Assembly: GCF_030316765.1 (NCBI RefSeq)
Contig: NZ_JASZYT010000006.1
Span: 1-64,000 of the forward strand
DNA from: Variovorax saccharolyticus
GTDB taxonomy: Bacteria; Pseudomonadota; Gammaproteobacteria; Burkholderiales; Burkholderiaceae_C
Length of the DNA stretch: 64,000 nucleotides
Direction: 5' to 3'
The notes beneath the pieces were generated by a model. It saw nothing but the letters and a program-made list of their open reading frames with translations, searched no databases and was not told the DNA's origin. The translations under genes were made by a program, and so were the position numbers. This document shows, one piece after another, positions 18,208 to 26,815 of this stretch (positions within the stretch are counted from its first letter, which is position 1; each line of letters starts with the position of its first letter).

Positions 18208-20497
18208 CACGCGCTCCTTGCAGTTCGCGCAGGCCCGCCAGCACCTTCTCGGGCGTGATCGGCAGGTCGTGGATGCGCACGCCGATGGCGTCGTAGACCG
18301 CGTTGGCGATCGCCGGCGCGCCGGGCAGGATCGCGGTCTCGCTGGCGCCCTTGGCGCCGTAGGGGCCGTTCGGATCGTTCGACTCGACGATGCCGCCGCG
18401 CAGCATCGGCACCGCGTCGCTGGTGGCCATCGTGTAGTCGGCGAAGTTGCCGTTGGCGATGCGGCCGCCCTCGAGCTGAAGCTGCTCGTAGAGCGCCCAG
18501 CCGATCGCCTGCACGGTCGCGCCATTGGTCTGGCCGTGGATCGCCAGCGGGTTCAGCGCCTTGCCGCAGTCGTCCGAGACGAAGCTGTCGACCAGCGTGA
18601 CCTGGCCGGTCTGGGTGTCGACCTCGACCTCCACCGCCTGGGCCGCGAACGAATAGGCCGGCGCGATGTTGCCGTAGACCTTGTCGTCGTGCATCTGCGT
18701 GCGCGCGTCCCAGCTGCCGCTGACCTGCAGGCCCTCGCCGCCGTGGCGCCAGACGTGCAGGCGCGCCAGCATGGCCAGCGTGCAGCTGCGGTCGGGGTCG
18801 GCGATGACCCGCACAGTGCCGTTGGCGCATTCGAGCTGCTCGACCGGCCGTTCGAGCTCGGTCGCGGCCAGCGCGACGAGCTTGTCGCGTGCCATGCGCG
18901 CCGCCACGATGGCCGCGTTGCCGCCGGCGATGGTCACGCGCGAGGCCAGCGAGCCGATCGCGATCGGCGAGTTGTCGGTGTCGGGCGGCACCACGTGGGT
19001 GTGGGCCAGCGGAATGTCGAGTTCGTGCGCAACGACCTGGCTCAGCATCGTCATGGCGCCCTGCCCCATGTCGGCCTCGCCGCTGTGGATGAAGACCCGG
19101 CCGTCTTCGTTGACCTTGACCACCACCGTCGAGCCGTCCCAGTTGCCGATCGTGCGGTTGCCGCTGACGTGCATCGCGGCCGCCATGCCGACGCCGCGGC
19201 GGCGGGCGCCGGTGCCCTTCGGCGCGGCCCGCTTGGCTTGCCAGCCGATGGCGTCGATCGCCTGGTCGATGCACTCCTTCAGTCCCGTGCTGCCGATCTG
19301 CCAGCCGTGGATCGATGTCTCGCCGGCTCCGATGGCATTGAGCTTGTGGATCGCGACTGGATCGAGGCCGAGCTGCTCGGCCATGGTGTGGATGTGGCTG
19401 TTGAGTGCGAACAGCATCTGCGAGCCGCCGAAGCCGCGGAAGGCCCCGTGCGGCGGCGTGTGGGTGTAGACCAGCGTGGAGTGCGAGCGCACGTTGGGGT
19501 TGCGGTGCATGTTGTCGCTGCGCATCGCGCTCACGTGCATCACCTCGGCCGCGAGGCCGCTGTAGGCGCCGCAGTCGGCCACGATGCGCACCTCCTTGGC
19601 GACGATCAGGCCGGCGCGGGTCATGCCCAGCCTGAGCGTGATGCGCTCCGGCACGCTCGACGGCGCCGCCAGGAAGTCCTCCAGCCGGTTGTTGACCAGC
19701 CGCACCGGCTTGCCGGTCTTGAGCGTGAGCAGGCCGGCGATCAGGTTGTTGGCGTCTTCGACCAGCTTGCCGCCGAAGCCGCCGCCGGTGGTCGCCTGGT
19801 GCACGCGGATACGCGAGATCGGCATCTCGAGCGCCGCCGCCAGCCGCAGCCGCGCCTGTGTCACCGACTGGGTCGATGTCCACACCACCAGCCGGCCGTC
19901 GGGCTCGAGCGCCGCGACCGTCGCCATCGGCTCCAGGTAGCCGGGGTATTGCGCGTGCGTGGTGTAGGTGGCCTCATGGACCAGGTCCGCCGATGCGAAG
20001 CCGGCATCGGGATCGCCGCGCTCGAAACGGATCTCGTGCGAGACGTTGTTGCGCCCCGGATGGACGCCCGGTGCCTCGTCGTCCAGCGCCTCCTCGGGCA
20101 GCAGGATCGCCGGCAGCTCTTCGTACTCGACCTGGATGTGGTCGAGCGCGTCGCGTGCGATCTCCTCGCTGGCGGCCGCCACCGCGGCGACCTCTTCGCC
20201 GGCGAATCGGACCACGCCCTCGGCCAGGATGCGGCGCTCCTTGTGATGCACGCCCCACGTCGCTCGCGGTGCGTCGGCCCCTGTCAGCACCGCCTTGACG
20301 CCCGGCAGCGCCAGCGCCGCCGAGGTGTCGATGGCGACGATGCGCGCGTGCGGATAGGGGCTGCGCAGCACGGCGCCATGCAGCATGCCGGCGACCTTGA
20401 GGTCGCCCGCGTACTGCGCGCGCCCCAGCACCTTGGCGCGCGCATTGACCTGCGGCACGTCCTGCCCCAGGGTCGAAAGATTCTTTCCCGACGTCAT
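18200..20497 (-). CDS. xanthine dehydrogenase-family molybdopterin-binding large subunit
   Basis: 765-aa catalytic subunit binding the molybdenum-pyranopterin cofactor. Seen: N-terminal fold (NARAKVLGRAQYAGDL), TTGGGFGGK, and GAFRGFGGSQ at the active site, and the catalytic glutamate in GAKGASET near the C-terminus. The AFRGFG loop matches xanthine dehydrogenase-like hydroxylases, not the AYXCSFR loop of true (form I) CO dehydrogenase, so the cox names of neighbours are structural labels only. The substrate is probably an aromatic heterocycle or aldehyde; unknown. It begins 10 bp after the binding-protein gene. Confidence 0.9.
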   Translation of the reverse strand: MTSGKNLSTLGQDVPQVNARAKVLGRAQYAGDLKVAGMLHGAVLRSPYPHARIVAIDTSAALALPGVKAVLTGADAPRATWGVHHKERRILAEGVVRFAGEEVAAVAAASEEIARDALDHIQVEYEELPAILLPEEALDDEAPGVHPGRNNVSHEIRFERGDPDAGFASADLVHEATYTTHAQYPGYLEPMATVAALEPDGRLVVWTSTQSVTQARLRLAAALEMPISRIRVHQATTGGGFGGKLVEDANNLIAGLLTLKTGKPVRLVNNRLEDFLAAPSSVPERITLRLGMTRAGLIVAKEVRIVADCGAYSGLAAEVMHVSAMRSDNMHRNPNVRSHSTLVYTHTPPHGAFRGFGGSQMLFALNSHIHTMAEQLGLDPVAIHKLNAIGAGETSIHGWQIGSTGLKECIDQAIDAIGWQAKRAAPKGTGARRRGVGMAAAMHVSGNRTIGNWDGSTVVVKVNEDGRVFIHSGEADMGQGAMTMLSQVVAHELDIPLAHTHVVPPDTDNSPIAIGSLASRVTIAGGNAAIVAARMARDKLVALAATELERPVEQLECANGTVRVIADPDRSCTLAMLARLHVWRHGGEGLQVSGSWDARTQMHDDKVYGNIAPAYSFAAQAVEVEVDTQTGQVTLVDSFVSDDCGKALNPLAIHGQTNGATVQAIGWALYEQLQLEGGRIANGNFADYTMATSDAVPMLRGGIVESNDPNGPYGAKGASETAILPGAPAIANAVYDAIGVRIHDLPITPEKVLAGLRELQGARDA

Positions 20498-20507
20498 GGC
20501 GCAGCTG

Positions 20508-21500
20508 CTATTCGGCCGACACGCCCAGGTCGCGGATGACCTTGCCCATCACCTCGTAGTCGGAGGCGTTGGTCTTGCCCAGCAGTTCGGGCGCGCCGCC
20601 CACCGGCAGGGCACCGAAGGTCGCGAGCTTCTCGACCACTTCGGGCGACTTGAGGATCTCGTTGAGGTGGGTGTTGAGCAGCTTCACCACTTCTGCTGGC
20701 GTTCCCTTGGGCGCGAAGAAGCCGTTCCAGGCGCCGACCACCACGTCCTTGTAGCCGGCCTCGACCAGCGTCGGCACGTTGGGCGCGAGCCTGGAACGCT
20801 GGGCGTCGCCGATGGCCAGCGGCACCAGGCGGCCCTGCTGGATGTACTGCGTCACCGGACCGAAGGTGACCCACGCGGTATCGACGTGGCCCGCGACCAC
20901 ATCGGTCACGGAAGGGCCGACGCCGCGGTAGGGCACGTGCGTGATCTTGACGCCGGCCGCGCGGTTGAGCCATTCGCCGAGGATGTGCATCGGCGAGCCG
21001 GCGCCGGGGCTGGCGTAGCTGAGGGCCTTGCCGCCCTTCACGCTCGCGATCATTTCCGGCACCGACTTCACGCCCGCAGCAGGGTTGGCGACCAGCACCA
21101 GCGGCTGCACCGCCGTCTTGATGATCGGCTCGAAGCCGTGCAGGACGTCGTAGCTCGCACTCGGCGACAGCTTCATCACGAGCGGCGCGGTGGTGAACGG
21201 GTTCGGCGTGAACAGCAGCGTGTAGCCGTCCGCCGGCGCCCGGCCGACGTAGTTGTTGCCCAGCGCGCCGCCGGCGCCGGGCTTGTTCTCGATGATCACC
21301 GGCTGCTTCAGCCGCTGCGACAGCTTGTCGGCGAACAGGCGCGCAATGGCGTCGGTGTCGCCGCCCGGCGGGTAGGAGACCACCACGCTGATCGGCTTCG
21401 ACGGATAGCCCGAGGCCGTCTGGGCCCCGGCAGCGCCGAGCGTGAAGGTGAGGGCGCCGGCGATGGCGGCGGTGACGAGAAGTCGGCGGTCGGATTTCAT
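20508..21500 (-). CDS. Bug-type tripartite tricarboxylate transporter substrate-binding protein
   Basis: 330-aa periplasmic binding protein with signal peptide MKSDRRLLVTAAIAGALTF cleaved after AAGAQ. The Bug signature YPSKPISVVVSYPPGGDTD and GAGGALGNNYVGRAPADGYT are present. It is first in the minus-strand hydroxylase operon, so its ligand may be the hydroxylase substrate or product. ATG 21500 has GGAG 7 bp upstream; an open extension to 21575 lacks support. No TctAB membrane genes lie nearby, which is usual for Bug proteins. Confidence 0.9.
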   Translation of the reverse strand: MKSDRRLLVTAAIAGALTFTLGAAGAQTASGYPSKPISVVVSYPPGGDTDAIARLFADKLSQRLKQPVIIENKPGAGGALGNNYVGRAPADGYTLLFTPNPFTTAPLVMKLSPSASYDVLHGFEPIIKTAVQPLVLVANPAAGVKSVPEMIASVKGGKALSYASPGAGSPMHILGEWLNRAAGVKITHVPYRGVGPSVTDVVAGHVDTAWVTFGPVTQYIQQGRLVPLAIGDAQRSRLAPNVPTLVEAGYKDVVVGAWNGFFAPKGTPAEVVKLLNTHLNEILKSPEVVEKLATFGALPVGGAPELLGKTNASDYEVMGKVIRDLGVSAE

Positions 21501-21611
21501 CGGGAGCTCCATCGAGGGGGCGTTGCAGGGCGGACAGGGTGAGGGCGATAGGTGTTTCGCATACGAATCAATCATCCATTAACGAAACATCCAAGTCGCA
21601 TTCTTCTCCAA

Positions 21612-21662
21612 TTCGGTTGACTGATCAACATAGCAAAATGACGTATTGACAAATCAACCGAA
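21612..21662. promoter_or_regulatory. probable MarR operators in the divergent promoter
   Basis: Two palindromes of form TTGA-N4-TCAA lie 29 bp apart: GTTGACTGATCAAC at 21616-21629 and TTGACAAATCAA at 21646-21657. They sit inside a wider perfect dyad, TTCGGTTGA (21612-21620) and TCAACCGAA (21654-21662). This is the size and symmetry expected for MarR dimers, between the MarR gene and the operon it faces. Binding is inferred. Confidence 0.65.
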
Positions 21663-21745
21663 CTGGTGCGGACGGGTCGTTTCCGGGATTCAATGAGACG
21701 ATTCGCCTGTCGCCCCTGCCGCGTGCGCCTGCGCCCGCCCTGAAC

Positions 21746-22285
21746 ATGGAACCGAAAAAAGCAAAAGACACCCTGCCCCTGCCTGCCGCCGAGAGCGAGG
21801 GCACGGGGTCGCCGTGGGAGGGCCTCGAGGAGGGCGGCGCCAACCTGGCGATCGAGGATTTCCTGACCACCATGATGAGTCACGCCAGCAATGCGCTGCG
21901 GCGCGCGATCACCGTGCCTTATGCCGATCAGGCCGGCCTGACGGTGTCGGAGTGGCGCATGCTGTCGGTGCTGGCCGAGGCGCGGCAGCTGCCCTTCATG
22001 GAACTGGTGGCGCGCGCTGCGGCCGACAAGGCGCAGGTCAGCCGGACGCTGCGCCTGCTGGAAGGCCGCGGCCTGCTGTCGCTGCACGCCGAACAGCAAG
22101 GCGCGCGCAAGTGGCAGACCTGCCGGATCAGCCCGCTCGGGCAGGCTCTGTTCGAGCGGATCATCCCGGTGGCGCGTCAGCGCCAGGCGGCCGTGCTCCG
22201 CCAGCTGAGCACGGAAGACCGCGTGGTGCTCCATCGGGCGCTGAAGACGCTGCGCCGCATCGGCGAATCATCCGCCGGACTCTGA
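21746..22285 (+). CDS. MarR-family transcriptional regulator
   Basis: 179 aa with a winged helix: LTVSEWRMLSVLAEARQLPF, recognition helix DKAQVSRTLRLLEGRGLL, wing with KWQTCRISPLG. MarR repressors release DNA on binding a small, often aromatic, ligand. It is divergent from the Bug/molybdenum hydroxylase operon with paired palindromes between, so it most likely represses that operon in response to its substrate. Confidence 0.9.
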   Translation: MEPKKAKDTLPLPAAESEGTGSPWEGLEEGGANLAIEDFLTTMMSHASNALRRAITVPYADQAGLTVSEWRMLSVLAEARQLPFMELVARAAADKAQVSRTLRLLEGRGLLSLHAEQQGARKWQTCRISPLGQALFERIIPVARQRQAAVLRQLSTEDRVVLHRALKTLRRIGESSAGL

Positions 22286-22293
22286 GCGACGCC

Positions 22294-22531
22294 CAGGCCG
22301 GCGCCGGCCGCCCCAAGGCGGGGGGCATCAATCCTCACGAAGCGGACGAGCGTGGGGGCTCAGGCCGGCGCCGGGCCGCCCCAAGGCGGCCTGCGGCCCC
22401 CCCCGGGGGGCAGCGACCCACACGAAGTGGGGGAACGTGGGGGCCACCCAGGCCGGCGCCGGGCCGCCCCAAGGCGGCCTGCGGCCCCCTCGGGGGGCAG
22501 CGACCCACACGAAGTGGGGGAGCGTGGGGGC
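22294..22531. repeat. GC-rich intergenic tandem repeat, three units
   Basis: Units begin with CAGGCCGGCGCC at 22294, 22361 and 22449 and end in GCGTGGGGGC. The second (88 bp) and third (83 bp) are nearly identical; the first (67 bp) lacks the middle. Each full unit contains a strong hairpin (GGCCGCCCCAAGGCGGCC) and a C-run/G-run pair. Similar units are scattered between genes in Comamonadaceae (recalled). It could terminate transcription from the MarR gene; no gene lies here. Confidence 0.75.
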
Positions 22532-22536
22532 AACAT

Positions 22537-22878
22537 TCAGGCTTGCCAGACCCCGTAGCCCGCCTCCCGCAGCGCGATGCCGAGCTCGACCTCCATCTCG
22601 CGCGCAGCCTCGTAGGGCATCGGGTTGTACATCGCGTACAGCGCCGGCAGCAGCCGAAGCCCGTGGTCGCGCACGAAGCCGTTGGCCTGGATGCCGGCCT
22701 TGTGCTTGTCGAAGCGCACGTCGGGGTCGAGCCCGGTCATGCCGACATAGACGAAGGGCATGCCGAGGCGGTAGTCAGGGTTGGCGCGCCGGAAGCGCGC
22801 GACGTTCCAGACCCGGTCGTCGAGCTCGACCACGTAGACGTGGTGATGGTGGCGGCTGCGCGCCTTGCGGACCGGCAT
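22537..22878 (-). CDS. small conserved protein, GIY-YIG-like
   Basis: 113 aa, basic N-terminus (MPVRKARSRHHHH), then VYVVELDDRVW and PFVYVGMTGLDPDVRFDKHK. The spacing of the two short strands and YVGMTG followed by R..H..K is reminiscent of the GIY-YIG nuclease core, but the catalytic arginine/glutamate set is not certain. Codon use is normal. No functional partner is evident. Resemblance to GIY-YIG is tentative. Confidence 0.6.
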   Translation of the reverse strand: MPVRKARSRHHHHVYVVELDDRVWNVARFRRANPDYRLGMPFVYVGMTGLDPDVRFDKHKAGIQANGFVRDHGLRLLPALYAMYNPMPYEAAREMEVELGIALREAGYGVWQA

Positions 22879-22902
22879 GCGCGAGCCCTGCGCCGGACCG
22901 GA

Positions 22903-23151
22903 TCAGCTCTTGCGCTTGATCAGGCCGTAGATGAACAACAGCACGACGGCACCGACGACCGAGGCGATGAAGCCCGCGCCCTGCCCCGCGGTGTACCAGC
23001 CCATGGCCTGGCCGACGTAGGTCGCGATCAGCGAGCCGGCGATGCCGATCAGGGTGGTGATGATGAATCCGGCGGAGTCATCCCCGGGTTTGATCGCGCG
23101 TGCCACCAGGCCCGCGACGAAGCCGATCAGAATGGTCCAGACGATGCTCAT
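22903..23151 (-). CDS. GlsB/YeaQ/YmgE-family stress membrane protein
   Basis: 82-aa inner-membrane protein with three hydrophobic segments and the glycine-rich motifs of the transglycosylase-associated family (SIVWTILIGFVAGLVARAI, then GSLIATYVGQAMG). It ends with a short basic tail. AAGGA lies 6 bp before ATG 23151, which decides this start over the longer open frame. Function in stress resistance is known only loosely for the family. Confidence 0.88.
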   Translation of the reverse strand: MSIVWTILIGFVAGLVARAIKPGDDSAGFIITTLIGIAGSLIATYVGQAMGWYTAGQGAGFIASVVGAVVLLFIYGLIKRKS

Positions 23152-23287
23152 GCGGGGTCCTTGGTGGTTGGGAGGGGAGCCGCAGCGCCGAAGCGCGCGG
23201 CCGATTTGATGATAGCGGGCCGCGGCCCACAACGCCTGTAGGCCGCCAGCCATCGCGCCGCAAGGGACGCTGCGATATAAAACCCGG

Positions 23288-23917
23288 ATGCTCGAAAAGC
23301 TCCCTGACGCGATCGGCCACGCCCTGCACGGCGTGCGTGCCGGCCTCGACGAAATCACCTTCAACACGATCGGCCTGCGCGCCGGCATGGGTGCGATCAC
23401 GGTCACGAGCCTGGCCTTCGCCGACCACGCGCCGCTGCCCGAGCGCTACACGGCCGACGGCGCCGGCCGCTCGCCGCCCATCGACTGGATCGGCGTGCCG
23501 GAAGGCGCCGCCGCGCTGGTGCTGGTGGTGGAGGACGCCGATTCGCCGACGCCGCATCCGCTGGTGCATGCGATCGTGGTCGACCTGCCGCCCGCCGATG
23601 GCGGCCTGCACGAATCCGCGCTGCCGAGCGCCGACCATGAAGGCAGCGGCATCCATGCGGGCCTCAATTCCTACCTGCAGGCCGCCTGGATGCCGCCCGA
23701 TCCGCCGCCCGGCCATGGCATCCATCGCTACGCATTCCAGGTGTTCGCGCTGGCCACGGCGCCGAACTTCTCGACCAATCCGGGCCGCGAAGAGCTGTTC
23801 GAGGCGCTGAGCGCGCATGCGATCGCCAGCGGCCTGCTGATCGGCACCTGCGAGCGGCACGACGGCTCGATCAAGCTGCCTGACCTCGCGCCGGCCGGGC
23901 CGCTGGTCGCCGGCTGA
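23288..23917 (+). CDS. YbhB/YbcL-type PEBP-like protein
   Basis: 209 aa of the phosphatidylethanolamine-binding/Raf-kinase-inhibitor-like fold. Motifs: SPPIDWIGVPEGAAALVLVV with the PPIDW core, then VEDADSP, and GIHRYAFQVFAL. The N-terminus carries about 50 extra residues before the fold. No signal peptide. Family role in bacteria is unclear (ligand or inhibitor protein). Confidence 0.85.
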   Translation: MLEKLPDAIGHALHGVRAGLDEITFNTIGLRAGMGAITVTSLAFADHAPLPERYTADGAGRSPPIDWIGVPEGAAALVLVVEDADSPTPHPLVHAIVVDLPPADGGLHESALPSADHEGSGIHAGLNSYLQAAWMPPDPPPGHGIHRYAFQVFALATAPNFSTNPGREELFEALSAHAIASGLLIGTCERHDGSIKLPDLAPAGPLVAG

Positions 23918-23943
23918 GGCAGGGGCCGCGGATTGCGCCCCGC

Positions 23944-24762
23944 TCAGGGCAGCGGCTGGGTGTAGGCGGTGTCCAGCGGCAGCCGCGACACTTCGGCCAG
24001 CAGCGCGGCCAGTTGCGTGGCGCTGGCGTCGACCAGCGCCCGCCCCTTGTCCGCGGTCGCGGCAGCGGCATTGCCGGCGGCGCCCTCGGGGTTGTAGTCT
24101 TCCATGGCCCAGCCGAGCTTGGCGCTGCGGCCGTTGCCGAGGATCGCGTAGTCGGCCGCGCGCTGGCGCGAGGTCGAATCGAAATTGCGGGCCGCGGCCA
24201 TCGCGACCTGCGCCGGGGCCAGCGCCAGCATCATCGAGGTTTCCATCTCGCCGGCATGGACGCCGAAGCGGTGCTCGTCGGCACTGAAACGCGCGCCGGC
24301 CTCGCCGAGCGGCAGGTTGAACCAGCTCGCGCTGTAGACGATCAGGCCATGCGCCGCGCGCAGTTCGCGCGCCACGATGTCCATGGCGCCCGAATGCCCG
24401 CCGTGGGCGTTGAACAGCACCAGCTTGCGCAGGCCGGCGCGCGCGACGCCGGCGCCGATCTCGCTCCAGAGCCGGATCAGCGTGCCGGAGGACAGCGTCA
24501 GCGTGCCGGGAAAGCGGGCGTGCTCGGGACTCAGGCCGATCTGCTGGGTCGGCAGGAACAGCACCGGCAGCTCGGCCGGCAGCAGCGGCAGCGTGGCGGC
24601 GACGATGCCGTCGGCCAGGGTCGAGTCGACGCCCAGCGGCAGGTGCGGGCCGTGCTGCTCGGTGGCGCCGAGCGGCAGCACCGCCACCGTGGCGGCGGGG
24701 TCGAGGGCGGCGAAGTCGCGCGTCGTGAGCTGGGACCAGAAGCGACTGGCAGGGGTGGTCAT
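23944..24762 (-). CDS. creatininase-family metal-dependent amidohydrolase
   Basis: 272-aa cytosolic enzyme. Metal-binding and catalytic motifs: LPLGATEQHGPHLPLGVDS near residue 30, NAHGGHSG near 115, and HAGEMETSMM near 165. The family hydrolyses cyclic or linear amides (creatinine, MftA peptide, formamidopyrimidines). No mycofactocin or creatine genes lie nearby. It is followed 9 bp upstream by the convergent-transcript order LysR (same strand), so they may share a transcript. Confidence 0.86.
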   Translation of the reverse strand: MTTPASRFWSQLTTRDFAALDPAATVAVLPLGATEQHGPHLPLGVDSTLADGIVAATLPLLPAELPVLFLPTQQIGLSPEHARFPGTLTLSSGTLIRLWSEIGAGVARAGLRKLVLFNAHGGHSGAMDIVARELRAAHGLIVYSASWFNLPLGEAGARFSADEHRFGVHAGEMETSMMLALAPAQVAMAAARNFDSTSRQRAADYAILGNGRSAKLGWAMEDYNPEGAAGNAAAATADKGRALVDASATQLAALLAEVSRLPLDTAYTQPLP

Positions 24763-24771
24763 CCAGCGATC

Positions 24772-25689
24772 TTAGGGCCTGTGCCCGCCGCCCGGAATGG
24801 CATCGAACTTGAGCGCCAGGAAGTCCACCAGCGCCCGCACCCGCTCCGGCACGAAGCGGCCGCTGGGCAGCAGCGCGTGCAGCGGATAGGGCTCGGTGTC
24901 CCACTCGGGCAGCAGGCGCACCAGGGTGCCGGCGGCCACGTCGCCCTGCAGATCGAGCTCGGACTTCAGCGTGATGCCGCGGCCGGCGATCGCCCATTCG
25001 CGCGCCAGCGAGGCGTCGTCGACCACCCTGTCGCCATCGACGCGGACCTCGGTCCAGTGGCCGTTGCGGCAAAAGCGCCAGAGCCGCTGGCGGCGCCCGC
25101 CGCGGTGGAAAGTCAGGCAGTTGTGCTGCAGCAGGTCCTGCGGCGTCCGCGGCGCCGGATGGCGCTTCAGATAGCCCGGCGACGCGCACAGCGCCGGACG
25201 CGAGTCGGCCAGCCGGCGCGCCACCAGCCGCGAGTCGGCCAAGCGGCCGTAGCGCAGCGCCACGTCGACTTCGTCGCGGGTCACGTCGAGCGGCCGGTCG
25301 CCCACCGAGAGCGCCAGCTGCAGGCCCGGATGGCGGTCGAGGAACTCGTCGAACCAGGGCAGCAGCGTCACCCGCGTCAGGTCCGACGGCGCGGCGACGC
25401 GCACGGTGCCCACCAGCGCGCCGCGATCGGCCAGCACCAGCGACTCGCCCTCGGCGAGCAGCTCGAATGCGCGCACCGCGTAGTCGAGCAGGGTCTGGCC
25501 CTGCGGCGTCAGGCGCATGGCCCGGGTCGAGCGCTCGAACAGCCGCGCGCCCAGCTGGGATTCGAGCCGCTTGAGGGTCGCGCTGGCCGCCGCCGGCGTG
25601 ATGCCGAGGGCCGCGGCGGCCGCGGTCAGCGTGCCACCGCGGGCCGTGTGGATCAACACCTGCAGGTCGGCGGTATTTTCAATCTTCAT
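24772..25689 (-). CDS. LysR-family transcriptional regulator
   Basis: 305 aa. N-terminal winged helix with GTLTAAAAALGITPAAASAT and LFERSTRAMRLTPQG, then a periplasmic-binding-like effector domain. Divergent from a quinone oxidoreductase-like gene, the usual arrangement for LysR control of its neighbour. It ends 9 bp before the creatininase-like gene on the same strand. Confidence 0.9.
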   Translation of the reverse strand: MKIENTADLQVLIHTARGGTLTAAAAALGITPAAASATLKRLESQLGARLFERSTRAMRLTPQGQTLLDYAVRAFELLAEGESLVLADRGALVGTVRVAAPSDLTRVTLLPWFDEFLDRHPGLQLALSVGDRPLDVTRDEVDVALRYGRLADSRLVARRLADSRPALCASPGYLKRHPAPRTPQDLLQHNCLTFHRGGRRQRLWRFCRNGHWTEVRVDGDRVVDDASLAREWAIAGRGITLKSELDLQGDVAAGTLVRLLPEWDTEPYPLHALLPSGRFVPERVRALVDFLALKFDAIPGGGHRP

Positions 25690-25739
25690 TTGAAAGTGAA
25701 GCTTCTCATCGACGTCTTATCAAATTCGAGTTGCAACTC
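25684..25739. promoter_or_regulatory. dyads in the LysR/oxidoreductase divergent region
   Basis: A perfect 12-bp palindrome GAGTTGCAACTC is at 25728-25739 and a second dyad CTTCA-N8-TGAAG at 25684-25701 overlaps the LysR start. LysR proteins bind such paired sites; the pairing with this LysR is inferred. Confidence 0.4.
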
Positions 25740-25777
25740 TACATTTCTCTCATCGCAACGATCAAGGAAAGTTCGCA

Positions 25778-26788
25778 ATGAAAGCCGTCGGCTACCGCCA
25801 GTCCCTGCCCATCGACAACCCTGCCGCGCTCGAGGACCTCGAACTGCCGGCGCCGACGCCTGGCGCCCGCGACCTGCTGGTGCGGGTGAAGGCGATCTCG
25901 GTCAACCCGGTCGACACCAAGGTGCGCCGCAACGCGGCGCCCGAAGCCGGCCAGGCCAAGGTGCTTGGCTGGGATGCGGTGGGCACGGTCGAGGCCGTCG
26001 GCCCGGCCGTGACGCAGTTCAGGCCCGGCGACCGCGTCTACTACGCCGGCTCGATCATCCGCCCCGGTGCCAACAGCGAACTGCATGCGGTGGACGAGCG
26101 CATCGCCGCGCTGGCGCCCGCCAGCCTCGGCGACGCCCAGGCCGCGGCGCTGCCGCTGACCACGATCACGGCCTACGAACTGCTGTTCGACCGCCTGCGC
26201 GTGCCGCAGGGCGGCGGCGCCGGCCAGACCCTGCTGGTGGTCGGCGGCGCCGGCGGCGTCGGCTCGATCCTGATCCAGCTGGCGCGCCAGCTGACGCAGC
26301 TGCGCGTGGTCGCCACCGCCTCGCGCGCCGAAACCAAGGCGTGGTGCATCGAACTGGGTGCCCATGCCGTGATCGACCACGGGCAGCCGCTGGCGGCCGA
26401 ACTCCGGGCCGCGGGCATCGGCGAGGTCGACCTCGCCGCCAGCCTGACCCGCACCGACAAGCACTACGCCCAGATCATCGAGAGCCTGAAGCCCCAGGGC
26501 CAGATCGCGGTGATCGACGACCTGCCGGTGCTCGACGCCATGGCGCTCAAGACCAAGTGCATCTCGCTGCACTGGGAGATGATGTTCACGCGCTCCCGCT
26601 TCGAGACGCCCGACATGGCGCGCCAGGGCGAGCTGCTGGCCGAAGTCGCCGCGCTGGTCGATGCCGGCCGGATCCGCACCACCGCCAACGCGAGTTTCGG
26701 CACCATCAACGCCGCCAACCTGCGCCGTGCCCATGCGCTGATCGAGAGCGGCAAGGCGCAGGGCAAGGTGGTGCTGGAAGGCTTCTGA
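25778..26788 (+). CDS. zinc-binding alcohol dehydrogenase family / NADPH:quinone oxidoreductase-like
   Basis: 336-aa medium-chain dehydrogenase/reductase. GroES-like N-terminal domain (VKAISVNPVDTKVR, GWDAVGTVEAVG), then a Rossmann domain with LLVVGGAGGVGSILIQLA for NADPH. The cysteine and histidine zinc ligands of classical alcohol dehydrogenases are absent, so a zinc-free quinone or enone reductase is likely. Divergent LysR suggests induction by quinones or electrophiles. Confidence 0.88.
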   Translation: MKAVGYRQSLPIDNPAALEDLELPAPTPGARDLLVRVKAISVNPVDTKVRRNAAPEAGQAKVLGWDAVGTVEAVGPAVTQFRPGDRVYYAGSIIRPGANSELHAVDERIAALAPASLGDAQAAALPLTTITAYELLFDRLRVPQGGGAGQTLLVVGGAGGVGSILIQLARQLTQLRVVATASRAETKAWCIELGAHAVIDHGQPLAAELRAAGIGEVDLAASLTRTDKHYAQIIESLKPQGQIAVIDDLPVLDAMALKTKCISLHWEMMFTRSRFETPDMARQGELLAEVAALVDAGRIRTTANASFGTINAANLRRAHALIESGKAQGKVVLEGF

Positions 26789-26815
26789 GCGCGCCGGCAC
26801 CAGGGCGGCGCACCA

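Noticed and set aside
18200..20497. Genuine carbon monoxide dehydrogenase
   Set aside because: Active-site loop AFRGFG and catalytic motif fit the xanthine dehydrogenase branch, not the AYXCSFR loop.
22294..22531. CRISPR array
   Set aside because: Units are 67-88 bp with no short repeat/spacer alternation and only three copies; no cas genes.
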